64,000 nucleotides of DNA from Cyrtodaria siliqua (taxonomy: Eukaryota > Mollusca > Bivalvia > Adapedonta > Hiatellidae). The position numbers and the translations under genes are program-made. The first letter of the stretch is position 1; every line of letters starts with the position of its first letter. Where the stretch lies: the NCBI GenBank assembly GCA_037043455.1, contig JAWPHD010011508.1, positions 1 to 64,000 on the forward strand, read 5' to 3'. The notes beneath the pieces are model-generated. The model saw nothing but the letters and a program-made list of their open reading frames with translations. It was not told the DNA's origin and did not search any database. This document shows positions 33,061 to 44,737 of the stretch, piece after piece.

Positions 33061-34185
33061 GTAGATACAAAAGTCGAAAACAGGATTTGGGGCATTCACA
33101 GAAGCAGTCAGCCAAAAACAGGCCTCCCAAAAAAAAAAATGATTCAAGGATAAAAAGAAGGGAAATATGTGACACCGCAAACATAAAAGGGTTGACAACA
33201 TGGGTACCGCCAGTACAACATGGGTACCGCCAGTACAACATGGGTACCGCCAGTACAGCATGGGTACCGCCAGTACAACATGGGTACCGCTAGTACAGCA
33301 TGGGTACCGCCAGTACAACATGGGTACCGCCAGTACAGCATGGGTACCGCCAGTACAACATGGGTACCGCTAGTACAGCATGGGTACCGCCAGTACAACA
33401 TGGGTACCGCCGCCAGTACAGCATGGGTACCGCCAGTACAACATGGGTACCGCTAGTACAGCATGGGTACCGCCAGTACAGCATGGGTACCGCCAGTACA
33501 ACATGGGTACCGCCAGTACAACATGGGTACCGCCAGTACAACATGGGTACCGCCAGTACAACATGGGTACCGCCAGTACAACATAGGTACCGCCTGAGAG
33601 TTAAATAAATTCCAGTGTGTACCAAACCTCACTCTTACCATAATGTCATCCCAACTAAACGGGACAGTGTGCATAATGAAATCCGCACTCGTCTATATCC
33701 TCTAACAAACCGAAAATAGGTGATATAAGTTAACACAAAAATGATCATGTAAATATTAATACAAAAACAAAGGCCTAGAAAATCACACAAAAAGGTATGC
33801 ATTGACTTGGCAGAAGCCAGAGCAACAAGCAAAACACATTTAAGGGCACAACAAGACAAGATAGACAACAAAAGAGAAACGTTAAACGTTACCTACCATT
33901 AACGTTTTTAGGATTTAGGTTGACCTCATCATAGGGTCCATAATACTGTCGAGTCATCGGATTAATCAAAGAGTAAAGCTTAGTGGCGAACTGTAAATGG
34001 GTCAACCATTAAAAATGGAGTACGTTGCCAAATAATATGGTCAAAACCTGTTTTGATACATTTTCTATCAAGTTTATTGAAGTAAGTAAATCGCGTCACC
34101 ATACACGTAGATATAAAAATCAAACAGGAAATGTAGCATTTAAGGACCACAGTCAACTCGCTTAGAAACAAACAATTACAAGGTT
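33060..34185 (-). repeat. Dispersed repeat family, copy A, hosting a minisatellite
   Basis: Sequence on both sides of the minisatellite (GGGTTGACAACA before; GTACCAAACCTCACTCTTACC, GGGACAGTG, GACTTGGCAGAAGCCAGAG after) matches copies at 38755-39215 and 43150-43342. 34105-34185 holds another boundary copy (CAGGAAATGTAGCATTTAAGGA). Probably the 3' region of the RT element whose coding fragment lies at 34391-34636. Confidence 0.65.
33201..33593 (+). repeat. 20-bp minisatellite, 19 units, 80-bp higher-order period
   Basis: Unit TGGGTACCGCCAGTACAACA, containing the palindrome GGTACC. Three unit variants (ending AACA, AGCA, or TAGTACAGCA) repeat in the order AACA-AGCA-AACA-TAGCA three times (units 2-13). 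A homogeneous AACA block follows. One unit carries a 3-bp CGC insertion (near 33410). No intervening spacers, so not a CRISPR. Frames of 60-110 residues on both strands are by-products. Confidence 0.97.
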
Positions 34186-34229
34186 GTAATAGACTTTGTC
34201 GCAGAAAAGTTATCAAATTACTTTTACAT

Positions 34230-34636
34230 TTTAAAAGTAGAACAGTGTTTGGTGAAGGTAACCTTGATGGAGTAGCTTTTTACTTATACAAAGGTTAGGA
34301 ATGATAAAGTCCTCACCTCAACTCGGCTACAAGCTCTGGAAAAACGAATAAGTTCAGAAACATAAGATGTTGCTTGGGGAACATCCCGGTCTATATGGGG
34401 AAAATTAATGATGTCAAAATTGAAATCGTCTCTCTAGTCATATATTCTCCATTTTCAGTCGAGAGATGCAAAACGAGAAAAGAAGCAGCAGTATTACAAA
34501 TATTGGCTGTGTTGAGTTGAAGTTCTATAGGATAAATCTTATTGACCATAAAAGAAAAGAACGGGTTGTCAATGTTCAACATGTCATTCAGATACCGTGA
34601 TGTGTTATTAAAGGCGTTGATGACATCATCTGCCAT
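34230..34636 (-). pseudogene. Penelope-like reverse transcriptase fragment
   Basis: SRYLNDMLNIDNPFF stands where an active enzyme of this type has YLDD, so a catalytic Asp is replaced by Asn. It is followed by IYPIELQLNTANI and ASFLVLHLSTENG. After one frameshift near 34430 it continues with RDDFNFDIINFPHIDRDVPQ, SYVSELIRFSRAC and a degenerate remainder down to about 34230. RT identity is fairly safe. Assignment to Penelope-like rather than another clade is from memory of such proteins in marine invertebrates. Confidence 0.6.
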
Positions 34637-34986
34637 GAGTATCTGGTGAAAGACTCAACAATATGAAATGTCTTTCATAAAAATATAAAAACAAGTCTGC
34701 AATACCACTGGGGGTAAACCCGGTATCAGCGCAAAGGATTCTCGACGAAAACCAGTCACGGTTGCGCAACGAAAAGTCAACACTGTCTGTATTATGTAGT
34801 TATGCGGCATAACAATGTCATTGTATAAATCTGTCACGGTGTCCTGACGATTGCAATTCTAATGTCACGGTTTCTCCCTTACAGTGTCACGGATTTTCTA
34901 CGACAATTACAGGGTTATCTAATGGAGGGAATCGTAGCTACTAGAAGGTTTGAAAGTGTGATGGCGGGTTATTTTAAGGAAGGAAA

Positions 34987-35205
34987 TCGTCTCCGTGGCC
35001 GAATGGTTAACGACGTTGCGTTGTAAACCTTCGGCTCTCACCGCTGCGGGTTCGAATCCCACTGGGAGCTCGACTTGTAAGTGTGGAGGTGTCGATTCTT
35101 ACGGATGGCGGGAGGTAATTATTCAGTACTGGTTCTATCCAGGAAAAGTGGGTGGTCTGCCTCCACCACAACAATCGACCGTCATATATAGCCTAAACAT
35201 GTGTT
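34987..35205 (+). mobile_element. tRNA-derived SINE
   Basis: The head resembles a tRNA gene: A-box GTGGCCGAATGG and B-box GGTTCGAATCC with Ser/Leu-like spacing. A body related to the 43.4-kb SINE follows (GGTTCTATCCAGG, GCCTCCACCA), then a degraded 3' end. It is not a functional tRNA because the acceptor arms do not pair. Confidence 0.75.
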
Positions 35206-35316
35206 GAAAATGACATAAAACAATATACAAACAAATAGTTTGCGGAAGGATCTTCCATATGCATAAAGGAAGTAGATGTTAGTACATCTATGAAAGATGA
35301 AAGTGATGGGTCCACC

Positions 35317-35549
35317 TTAAAGGGACACACGTCAATTGAGTTTATTCAAACTTAGGTTTTCTACATAAAAAATACATTTGTTTAATCATTAATATAAATT
35401 ATAAGAATAGTATAAGGCAAATTGTTTTTTTGCGTATTACTAACAGTTGATTATATTTCTTCAGTAATATATTCAAACCCATGGTAGAATAACGAAGAAA
35501 ATATGAAAAGCGATTTCCAAATGTCTCATGTCATGCTTTCTCCCTTTAA
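35317..35549. mobile_element. TTAA-flanked MITE, copy 2
   Basis: TTAA|AGGGACACACGTCA at the left, CTCCCT|TTAA at the right. The interior shares ACATTTGTTTAATCATTAAT with copy 1. Confidence 0.7.
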
Positions 35550-35630
35550 CGAATAAACCAGTGAATACAAACTTTTATCACATACTTGTCTACAAATATG
35601 TTGTTTTTGAATATACGATACGACATAGAC

Positions 35631-35915
35631 CTAGATAGTCATATCAATCAGGATTTCGTTGCCGGGTAATAAAGCTTTATCACACGACTGAAATAAAGGG
35701 TAAAAAAAACCTGATAACACGGAAATAACCAAATGTTCATATCGATTAGTTACTAATGTATACGATTTGTCACGAGTATGGTTTGTCGTCTGCGTTTCAT
35801 TTGTTTCTTCCATCTTGTTTTCGTTGGACAGATTATTTATTATAGAAATATTATCCGTTGAAGAAATATCCACGTATGACCAATCATTTTCTTGACTAGA
35901 CCCAATAGCATTCAT
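35631..35915 (-). CDS. Possible host coding exon, 94 aa
   Basis: ATG at 35915 opens a frame with a polar, acidic, non-repetitive composition (MNAIGSSQENDWSYVDISST...) unlike the chance frames nearby. No domain recognised and no strong splice donor seen. Could be a first exon or an isolated chance ORF. Confidence 0.25.
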   Translation of the reverse strand: MNAIGSSQENDWSYVDISSTDNISIINNLSNENKMEETNETQTTNHTRDKSYTLVTNRYEHLVISVLSGFFYPLFQSCDKALLPGNEILIDMTI

Positions 35916-36284
35916 TTATAATCAAGTTTCGAAAGAAATGTTGTGACATGAACACACCAGAATGGACTAGATCTATTATTTTTTTCTCCCTGAAAAACAG
36001 CGTAGTGAGTGAGCTGAAGCTGACATTTCAACAAAGCTGAAGTATATGATAAATAAAAAGAAAATGTTTATTTTCATATCACACCCTATATCAGGCCCTC
36101 GACTCATATCAGCCCTCGATCTAAAGCGCTCGGGCTAATAGAGAGATATCGTTTATTCAGAATTTCCAATAGGCCATGAGACCTGTGAGGATACAACATG
36201 ATATACATAATTACAATTGATACAACAAATGGTGCAGTGATTACATGTAAAATGTGTACAAATAAATACAACACACGCACGCAA

Positions 36285-36314
36285 GCACGCACACACACAC
36301 ACACACACACACAC
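36285..36314 (+). repeat. (CA)n microsatellite
   Basis: ACGCACACACACACACACAC run, followed at 36328-36341 by a short ATT repeat. Confidence 0.95.
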
Positions 36315-36419
36315 GTACTCAAGTACAATTATTATTATTATTTGTCATGTCAGTGTCATATAATCAGAACAATAGTTATCGTAGTATTTGTGTGGAGAAG
36401 GTGACATATATGTCAATCA

Positions 36420-37318
36420 TAATTTAGTATTACTGATGAAAATATTCCAAACATTTTGACTGTTAATACAATTAACTGGATTAAGATGCAATTGAAATTA
36501 TTATTGTTGTTTCACATTTCATATAAGTTATGTAAACTTGAAACTTTTCATTGGAAGTTGTGTTTGAATATTTAATTTTTCCTTATCTCAAAAGCTTTAA
36601 AAACGAAAACACTAAGGCATTTAATAATTTTTACGTTTTGACTTTGCATAAGTGCTAATATGGCGTTGTAATATAGCTATATAGAGCTGGGGTTCTAAGT
36701 AAGTTAATATCTTGCACTCATGTTTGGTCAATACATGTATTGTTTCAGGAACGAGGTGACCAACATATTAAAATGCTGACCGCTTAACCTGGATGAAACA
36801 CACTTATGAAAATTCAGGCATTAGGATGAACAGTTAGGGTGATAGGGGTCGCCTTGTATTCTAACGAACAATGAGATGATTGTGTAAGCACCGTTTTGGT
36901 CAACCTAATTAAGTATATATTTAGTAACAGCATGACCAAAACCTATAGTCTAAGTGGAGGTTTGTTTGATGAAACAATGGGATGACCGGGGCATCTCTCG
37001 ACAACCACGAGTGATGGGGTCGCATTGTTTCTGCACAATGGGAGGCTTATATAAGTACACTGAATCCAGTAGATTGGAAAGTAAGTTAAATAATTTGTTT
37101 ACTCCAAAATGCTGAGATTTGTGCTTTTGAGCCAGATTTTGGCGACCTAGAACCAGTTTCGGAGGTCAGAGTTCATTGTTGAGAGCACACGTGTCAGTCA
37201 AAAGGTGGGACCTATCGCCGCTATATAAGAAGCGAGATTGCCTTCATTGGCAGATTAATTTTGACTGCCTAGCTCGCACATCGTTGAACGTTAGGACTGC
37301 TTGCACGTTATAATTTGT
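36420..37318. other. Unassigned intergenic DNA
   Basis: No supported gene or repeat. Includes short GC-richer stretches without coding structure. Confidence 0.4.
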
Positions 37319-37319
37319 A

Positions 37320-37360
37320 CAGGCAGGCAGGCAGGCAGACAGACAGACAGACAGACAGAC

Positions 37361-37429
<69 letters not shown>

Positions 37430-37430
37430 T
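37320..37430 (+). repeat. Compound microsatellite (CAGG)n(CAGA)n(GATA)n
   Basis: Three phases in order: CAGG about 5 units, CAGA about 7 units, then GATA about 17 units, ending at GATATACG. Confidence 0.97.
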
Positions 37431-37843
37431 ACGTTTTGAATTGTTTAAGAATTCTTTAATTTTACAAATCGATGTAAACATGTTTCTTATTGAGAAACTA
37501 TGCAAACACTTCTTTAAAACATAAATATTTAACATATATTATCGTTTAATGCTATATTTCGGAATGAAAACTAGCTAAAATACTAAATAGTTACCATTTG
37601 CATTCAAAATCTACGTTGGTAAGCAGACAACGTTGAGAATCATTGACTACACGTGGCGCAAACGATACCACTATCGTAGTGCAATCGTGACTGGTTTTCG
37701 TCGTCTTTCTATTAAAAAAAAAATCCAAGAGGGGTGAGCATTGGAATAAAAAGCTCCTAAATCAGGGCTAACGTATAGAAACTTCGCAGTAGTTTTGCCA
37801 TTGTTATTACAGTAACCAGTGTTTCTTTCATACCTAATCTATA

Positions 37844-38132
37844 TTAAAGGAACACACGTTAATCTTGAAGTATTTCAAAAGGGTATCTGGATTTAGATAT
37901 CCAGTATCATTTTTACTTTTTTTTACTTAAATAAATTAAATATTAATTATTCACTAGTTCATCTTATTATACTATAAGTTTTAATATATTATCAAAAAAT
38001 AATAATATGCAAAAACAAATGGCTTAATACAATTCTTATAATTAACATTAATGATTTAACAAATGCAAAGTATATAGAAAAACTAACGCGATCCGCTAGT
38101 TTTTAAAAAACCAAGATTGCCGTTGGTGTCCT
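37844..38132. mobile_element. TTAA-type MITE, copy 3 (reverse interior)
   Basis: Left TTAA|AGGAACACACGTTAATCTTG, right CAAGATTGCCGTTGGTGTCCT without a preserved TTAA. The interior is the reverse complement of copy 1 (ATTATAAGAATTG-type text). Confidence 0.7.
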
Positions 38133-38754
38133 ACACTTCTGAGACAAGGATGATCACAGCTGGACGTCTATGGTGACGTTATTAACAAAGGTCGTTAGAA
38201 TCTTAGACGTGATCACTTTAACACATATTTATCAAACAAACATATTAAAGAAATGTATTATTGTGAAACACGCTGCATGTTTAGCGGTTACCCATTTCCC
38301 ATTCGCCACTACTCTTTCCTCTTTGATTGCTATATGACCATATATACAGGTGGATGCCACCAACAGTAATTTCTTGGTGACTCTCTATGTTGTTTCTAGA
38401 TATTATATTTTATATGCATGTATGTATGATTATCTCTGTGTTTGAGTTATATCGCATATTAATGCGAAAACCTGGCGGGTTTCATTATTTACACTGTCCG
38501 ATATTATTTGGATGAAAATGGTGTAAGAAGTTATGTTTTGCGCCCATAGGGTTTGGGTAGCCGTGCTATTTGAGTGCGTGATATCCCGACCGCGTACTGT
38601 GATTGCGAGGCATTATTTTAGTGCGTCTGCAAGTTTGCCAAGTGTTAGTTGATTCTGAAAATAAGTTTAATTAATAACAAAATTCCAGTCAGTGATGACC
38701 TGAACGTGTCTGCCTGTATATACAGAACGTGTCTGCCTGTTATGTAGTATGAAA

Positions 38755-39215
38755 AGAAATATAAAAAGATCGGACAGGGAAAGTAGCATTCAAGGAGGAC
38801 AGTCAACCACAAAACACATAAACAAACACGCTAACAGACAAACAAGAAGGCAAAAGCAATAATAAAAGCAAACGACATCACAAAGACAGAAGGGTTGACA
38901 ATAGGGCTACCGCCTTGGAACGGTCAGTGGTAAAGTAGGCCACTGGGGGTTTAAACCGGTTCTAGGGTGCACCAAACCTCACACTTACCCTACTATCATC
39001 CCATTAAAACAGGACAGTGCAAATAAAAAAATCCCCGCCATGATCTAATTCTAACCAACAAGGCAGCATCAATAGGCAATATAAGTAAAACACAAATATG
39101 CTCGTGTAAATATAATACAAAAAGAAAACAATAGCCCAGAAAGCCACAATGAAGGTACTCAATGACTTGGCAGAAGCTAGAGCAGTAAGAAAATAAACCA
39201 TTAAGGGCAGTTATT
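38755..39215 (-). repeat. Dispersed repeat family, copy B
   Basis: Same order of words as copy A: CAGTCAAC, GGGTTGACAATAGGGCTACC, CACCAAACCTCACACTTACC, GACTTGGCAGAAGCTAGAG. Here a single GGGCTACCGCC stands where copy A has the minisatellite. Confidence 0.7.
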
Positions 39216-40409
39216 ACAAGCAAGACTGTAAAACTATTGTGTGGTTGTTTTAAGATATACATAACAATCTTGAACTAAATGTGTCCCATGAAATACGAGA
39301 TAAGTCATATCGAAGGCACCGTTATCTGGTCTACTTAATTATCTGGTCTATTTAAGTCATTCCCAAAGATTTAAGCATAAGGTAAGTAAAGCAGTTTATA
39401 CATGTTATATCCTTACTATTTCTATTATGATTGTCTTTAATTACACGTCAATTAACTATTGTGTCAGATTTCTCAGAATGAATGTTTTAGTTAGATCATG
39501 TATCAGCCTGAAGTCATTAAAATGAGTATATTAGGTTTAAAGACTTAAAACTGGCAAATAATATGTTCTATTTAACAGGGCCTAAACATAATAAATGAAA
39601 CTAAAGCTAACCTCTTTACAAGAATACTGTTTTTACACAATACAATGTGTTGTCCTAGGCTACCTCACACCACCATACTCACCCTACATGTCCCAATTTT
39701 CAGATTAGCTATCATTTAAACTATAGTAGATATGAGGACATCACATGGTCATGAGTGTCCTCACATGGCAGGATTTTGACTTAAACATGTCCTAACATGA
39801 ACAAATCTCTCTCTGTCACACACACATACATACACACACACACACACACACACGCACGCACACACAAACTAAGAGGAATAGTAATGAAGTTTATGCCTTC
39901 TAGATGAGATTGTGAAACCAATGTGTATTTATTAAACAAGTTGCAAAATTACAGAACATGTGCAAAACTGCAGACAAACTCTCAAAAGAAAAGAGCATCC
40001 TCTGTTATAAAACATAGTATTGACATGTATTATGTTAAACACTTCAAACAAACATGTGTTCGTCTTTCAAGTAGTAAACCAAGATGCACAAATAGTGGTG
40101 CGAACTAAGTCAAAAAGGGGGATAATTCAAGTAAAATACACGACGGAGTCATGGTGCTTGTCGTATGATAATAAACATGTGTGCCAAGTTTCAAAGCTTT
40201 CAGACAATTTCTTTTTGAGAAATGAGGAAAAAAAATTAACGTTTTTCCACAAACGTAAGTTACCATTTATACGGTTCTGTCAACATTAATCTAACCATCA
40301 GCTAAATCACTTACTCTAACATTGATTCAAGTTAAAACGATACCCCCCGGGTTCACTCTGCGTACACATTTTTACCATTTCAGAGGGGAAAAAAGAACAA
40401 CAACGCAAA
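39216..40409. other. Intergenic upstream of the secreted-protein gene
   Basis: (CA)n at 39818-39853. No other feature. A polypyrimidine/AG (TTTTTACCATTTCAG, ending 40383) just before the first coding exon could be a 3' splice site for an untranslated first exon. Confidence 0.4.
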
Positions 40410-42964
40410 ATGAACGTGCATATTTTGATTGTTCTATCTCTGACAGTGATTGGTGAGTATATGTCTTATCAAAAAACAAATATTGTTATTATTATTATTA
40501 TTATCATTATTATTATTATTATTACAAAAATCTTTATTTAAAGAGGATAACACATTTTTCATCAACCCAATCTACTAAATAAACAATACATACATGCAAA
40601 ATATGTAAACCAAAACTAGCATGCTACATATAAAACAAAAAGTATATATTAACTTTGATTATCACATAGAATCAGCTAGATCATATTCCAGTATTCGTGT
40701 TCCATAGACAATCTGAAAACATTTTTCTACAAGATAATTTATAGAGTTGATAAAATTGAATATATAGCTGATGTTATAAAGGAGGAAAGTTTAAACCATA
40801 TCATATAATGGCACATATAACTTAAACCCAGGCTAAAAAACAGTGATACTAAATCAAACGTGTAGACATAAGAAAGAGAAATAACCAATGAAAGTTGTCG
40901 TCGTTGTGTTTAGCCGGAAATAAAAAGCGATACTCATGTATATTTTAGCCAGTTGTTCCGAAACTGCCGATCATTCAAAGGAACCGTCATTTTACCAATG
41001 CCCTTTCCGTATCTTTAACAACGGTGCGCCTGCTACAAACGACCTTGGTGAAGTGATTTACTGTGACGTAAAAGACGTCTTCTGTCCAAACGGATTCTTC
41101 TGCAATGGCGGACATCCTGATGGACGCGCCGTCTGCTGCCACATTATTGGTAACTATGGTTTTAAAAATATGTTAACATACAAAAGTGAGCTAACTATCG
41201 TTTTAAAAATACGTTCACATACAAAAGTGAGCTATGGTTTTAAAAATACGTTCACATACAAAAGTGAGCTAACTATCGTTTACAAATACGTTCACATACA
41301 AAAGTGAGCTATGGTTTTAAAAATACGTTCACATACAAAAGTGAGCTAACTATCGTTTTAAAAATACGTTCACATACAAAAGTGAGCTAACTATGGTTTT
41401 AAAAATACGCTCACATACAAAAGTGAGCTATGGTTTTAAAATACGTTCACATACAAAAGTGAGCTAACTATGGTTTTAAAAATACGCTCACATACAAAGA
41501 GAGCTATCAGAGTGTACGCATACATAGTTTCGTTAATATTTCGAGCTATTTTTGTTAATAAATAAACATATCATAATTTAACGGGTTCATACAAAAAACA
41601 CGCTAGTAGGTACAGCAGTGTTTATAGAACGAAGTCACAACTCCAATGCCTGATGTAACCAAGGTGACTCTTCGAGTGGTAATATCGATATTGCCTTCCT
41701 TTGACATTCGGTTCCGAAAAGTTTACATTTGTTGTCTGCTTTAGGGTATACGTCTTGTTTCGTTGGCGTCAACATTATAAACTATGTGTTTATCACTTTC
41801 ATATTGGCGTCAACATTATAAACTATGTGTTCGTCAACATTATAAACTATGTGTTTATCTCTTTCATTTTGGCGTCAACATTATAAACTATGTGTTCGTC
41901 AACATTATAAACTATGTGTTTATCTCTTTCATTTTGGCGTCAACATTATAAACTATGTGTTTATCACTTTCATGTTGGCGTCAACATTATAAACTGTGTG
42001 TTTATCACTTTCATGTTGGCATCAACATTATAAACTATGCGTCAACATTATAAACTATGTGTTTATCTCTTTCATGTTGGCGTCAACATTAGTTTGTGTT
42101 CGTCAACATTATAAACTATGTGTTTATAATGTGTTTATCTCTTTCATGTTGGCGTCAACATTGTAAACTATGTGTTTATCACTTTCATGTTGGCGTCAAC
42201 ATTATAAACTGTGTGTTTATCACTTTCATGTTGGCATCAACATTATAAACTATGCGTCAACATTATAAACTATGTGTTTATCTCTTTCATGCGGCATCAA
42301 CATTAGTTTGTGTTCGTCAACATTATAAACTATGTGTTTATAATGTGTTTATCTCTTTCATGTTGGCGTCAACATTATAAACTATGTGTTTATCTCTTTC
42401 ATGTTGGCGTCAACATTATAAACTATGTGTTCATCAACATTATGAACTATGTGTTTATCTCTTTCAAGTTGGCATCAACATTATAAACTATGTGTTCGTC
42501 AACATTATAAACTATGTGTTTATCTCTTTCAAATTGGCATCAACATTATAAACTATGTGTTCGTCAACGTTATAAAATATGTGTTTATCTCTTTCATGTT
42601 GGTATCAACATTATAAACTATGTGTTTATCTCTTTCATGTTGACGTCAACATTATAAACTATGTGTTTGTCAACATTATAAACTATGTGTTAATATATTT
42701 CATGTTGGCGTCAACATTATACACTATGTGTTCGCCAACATTATAAACTATGTGTTTATCTCTTTCAAGATGGCATCAACATTATAAACTATGTGTTTAT
42801 CTCTTTCAATTTGGCGTCAACATTATAAACTATGTGTTCGTCAACATTATAAACTATGTGTTTATATCTTTCATGTTGGCATCGACATCATAAACCATGT
42901 GTTTATATCTTTCATGTTGGCGTCAACATTATAAACTATGCGTTTATCTCTTTCAGGACCATGA
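40410..42964 (+). CDS. Secreted lustrin-type cysteine-rich protein, 3 exons
   Basis: Exons 40410-40452, 40949-41149 and 42957-42964 give 83 residues. Exon 1 starts CAAAATGAAC and encodes a hydrophobic signal peptide (MNVHILIVLSLTVI), ending at donor GTGAGT. Exon 2 is bounded by TTTTAG and GG|GTAACT-like sites and encodes one six-cysteine domain: CPF..., YCDV, FCPNGFFC and AVCC, the spacing of lustrin-type modules of invertebrate matrix and protease-inhibitor proteins. Both introns are phase 1 and join cleanly. Exon 3 adds only GP-stop after acceptor TCTCTTTCAG. AATAAA lies at 43030. Extracellular; a shell-matrix or defence role is inference. Codons lack lesions. Confidence 0.75.
40475..40560 (-). 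repeat. (ATT)n and LINE-tail-like remnant in intron 1
   Basis: ATT repeats followed by AAAAATCTTTATTTAAAG. On the minus strand this reads AATAAAGATTTTT then (AAT)n, resembling the tail of the nested LINE at 29270-29300. Confidence 0.5.
41150..41512 (+). repeat. ~41-bp tandem repeat at the 5' end of intron 2
   Basis: About nine units built on AACTATGGTTTTAAAAATAC + GTTCACATACAAAAGTGAGC, some shortened. The first unit begins at the splice donor itself (GG|TAACTATGGTTTTAAAAA). Confidence 0.93.
41760..42956 (+). repeat. ~1.2-kb complex tandem array filling intron 2
   Basis: Two interleaved words: GTCAACATTATAAACTATGT and GTTTATCTCTTTCATGTTGG, in 20-bp and ~42-bp periods with a ~190-bp duplication (41985-42145 similar to 42190-42360). 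The last unit ends TTTATCTCTTTCAG and serves as the exon 3 acceptor. Confidence 0.95.
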
Positions 42965-43149
42965 GCATTATCACAAATCTTGACAACAGAATAGACACAG
43001 TATGGCCTGATGTTAATTTAGATCATAAAAATAAAGGCACATGGTTTTTATATATTATTGTTCCGTGTCCAATGATAATCTGAGTATAGGCACGTGTCAC
43101 CTTTCTTCTGTTTCAACTATGCAATACCGCACGACATTATATTATTTCT

Positions 43150-43342
43150 TTAAGAAAGGGTAGATATAAAAATGTCGAACAGGAAATGTAGCATTCAAGG
43201 ACCATAGTCAACCAAAAGCACGTATAGAAACAAACAACGGTTTTAAAGATGACTAAAACTCAACATAAAGGGGTTGACAACAGAGCTACCGCCTTGGAAG
43301 GGTCAGTGGCAAAAAAAGGCAGCTGGTGTTTTAAGACCACGA
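43150..43342 (-). repeat. Dispersed repeat family, copy C
   Basis: AACAGGAAATGTAGCATTCA, ACCATAGTCAACCA and GGTTGACAACAGAGCTACCG in the same order as copies A and B. A SINE is inserted in its right part. Confidence 0.7.
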
Positions 43343-43352
43343 ATCAATCTAA

Positions 43353-43609
43353 TTGAATTGAATTGAATTTTATAGTCGCACCAACAGCTAAGGTCATATG
43401 GCGACTTTCCAGCTTCCGTTGGTGGAGGAAGACCCCAGGTGCCCTTCCGGGCAATTTTCGTGCACGGGCGGGCACCTGGGTAGAACCACCGACGTTCCTC
43501 AAGCCAGCTGGATAGCTTCCTCACATAAAGATTCCTAGGCCCCTGAGGGATCGAACCTACAGCGGTGAGGGGCAAGTGATTTCAAGTCAGAGACGTTAAC
43601 CACTCGGCC
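43353..43609 (-). mobile_element. Full-length tRNA-derived SINE with 10-bp TSD
   Basis: Minus strand: GATGGCCGAGTGGTTAACG (A-box) and GGTTCGATCCC (B-box), then a conserved body (CACCTGGGGTCTTCCTCCAC, GTCGCCATATGACC) and a (TTCAA)n tail. Flanked by identical ATCAATCTAA at 43343-43352 and 43610-43619. The complete structure and perfect duplication indicate a recent insertion. Confidence 0.92.
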
Positions 43610-43619
43610 ATCAATCTAA

Positions 43620-44475
43620 AGCGTTCTCGGAAAAATGAAATAAATTCAATTTCGCAAGTAAGACAAACAAAGGTAAACCAAGTAATTTATAACAAGAAAT
43701 CCGCGGATTCAAATGTCTCACCTAACGAGGACGGGACTTAAAAATAAAAAGGTCGATGATGCTTAAATGAAAGTTTGTAAATTTTAGTAACTAACAAGAG
43801 GCCCAAGAGGGCCTATGGACGCTCTACTGGCTAACACGGCTCTTATAACATCAATTTTATTTAAGTTTATTTAAGTCTTATCACAGTACACTATTATCTA
43901 CAATACAACAAATCATAAAATAGAACTGTGCCATTCTTTTTAGAATTACAAGAGACTATACAATATCAATATACATATGACTGATCACAATGTTAAAATA
44001 TTGAGCATCTGAACCGACTGCCACAGCCGTGTCATAAGACTCACAAAAAGCCATAGCAGTAGGTCCAGTAGTCAATGCATACACATATATCACTGTTTTA
44101 ATTTATAAAATCATTTTCTAAAAATATTGTTATCACACACATTTTTACATAGTAAAAATTGAGCGGCCGGTGCTAATCTTGACATGTTGTCTAAAAAGTA
44201 CTTAAAATAGAAATATTAATATGTGAGTTAGAGAATCGCAACGGCTACTGAAACCTTAAAAAAAAGTATAAAAAAATCAGATAACAACCCAGATCAGTAT
44301 GGAGTGTACTGATTAGCACCGACTTCTCAACGTCGTTATAAAACCTTATTTCTTATCTAATAAAGATTGCATTATTTACAGCATAAAATATGATGAAATT
44401 AAAAAAAAAAAAGAAAAAAAAAAGAGCGCTTACCAGCTTACTACAAGTAAAATAAATAATAATAGTAACACATAA
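43620..44475. other. Repeat-rich intergenic DNA
   Basis: ACAAGAGGCCCAAGAGGGCC (43797) is a short hairpin word common to bivalve dispersed repeats. Otherwise AT-rich with A-runs at 44400-44425. No gene. Confidence 0.4.
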
Positions 44476-44710
44476 TTAAGAATATAAAACAGAGTTTCGC
44501 TTTTTGAGAATATTACAACAGGTTTTGGCACTCGCGCGTATCATATCTTTATTGGAAAATAAAAATAACATTTTGTCTGTTTCGTTTACATCTATAAAAT
44601 TTGGATATACAGACACTGCTTTATCAAATAAGAGTTTTCTAATATCACCATACATAGCACATTCTAACATCAATGAAGTGAGTGACTGCCATTTACGTTT
44701 TTTTGAAAGT
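44476..44710 (-). pseudogene. Non-LTR ORF2 C-terminal remnant
   Basis: MLECAMYGDIRKLLFDKA...FLFSNKDMIRASAKTCCNILKKR is the tail that follows the CCHC box in LINE ORF2 proteins. The frame breaks immediately upstream near 44675. A 3' fragment only. Confidence 0.65.
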
Positions 44711-44737
44711 TTCGGGCAAAAAACAGCTTTTTAAATA

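Noticed and set aside
33201..33593. CRISPR-like regular array
   Set aside because: Units abut with no spacers, and the context is animal repeat DNA.
33087..33674. Many 60-110-codon frames on both strands
   Set aside because: They are translations of the 20-bp minisatellite; the unit plus its one-off insertion simply lacks stops.
34987..35070. Functional tRNA gene
   Set aside because: A and B boxes are present but the acceptor stem does not pair and a SINE body follows.
43303..43575. 90-codon minus-strand ORF
   Set aside because: It lies within the SINE and its flanking repeat.
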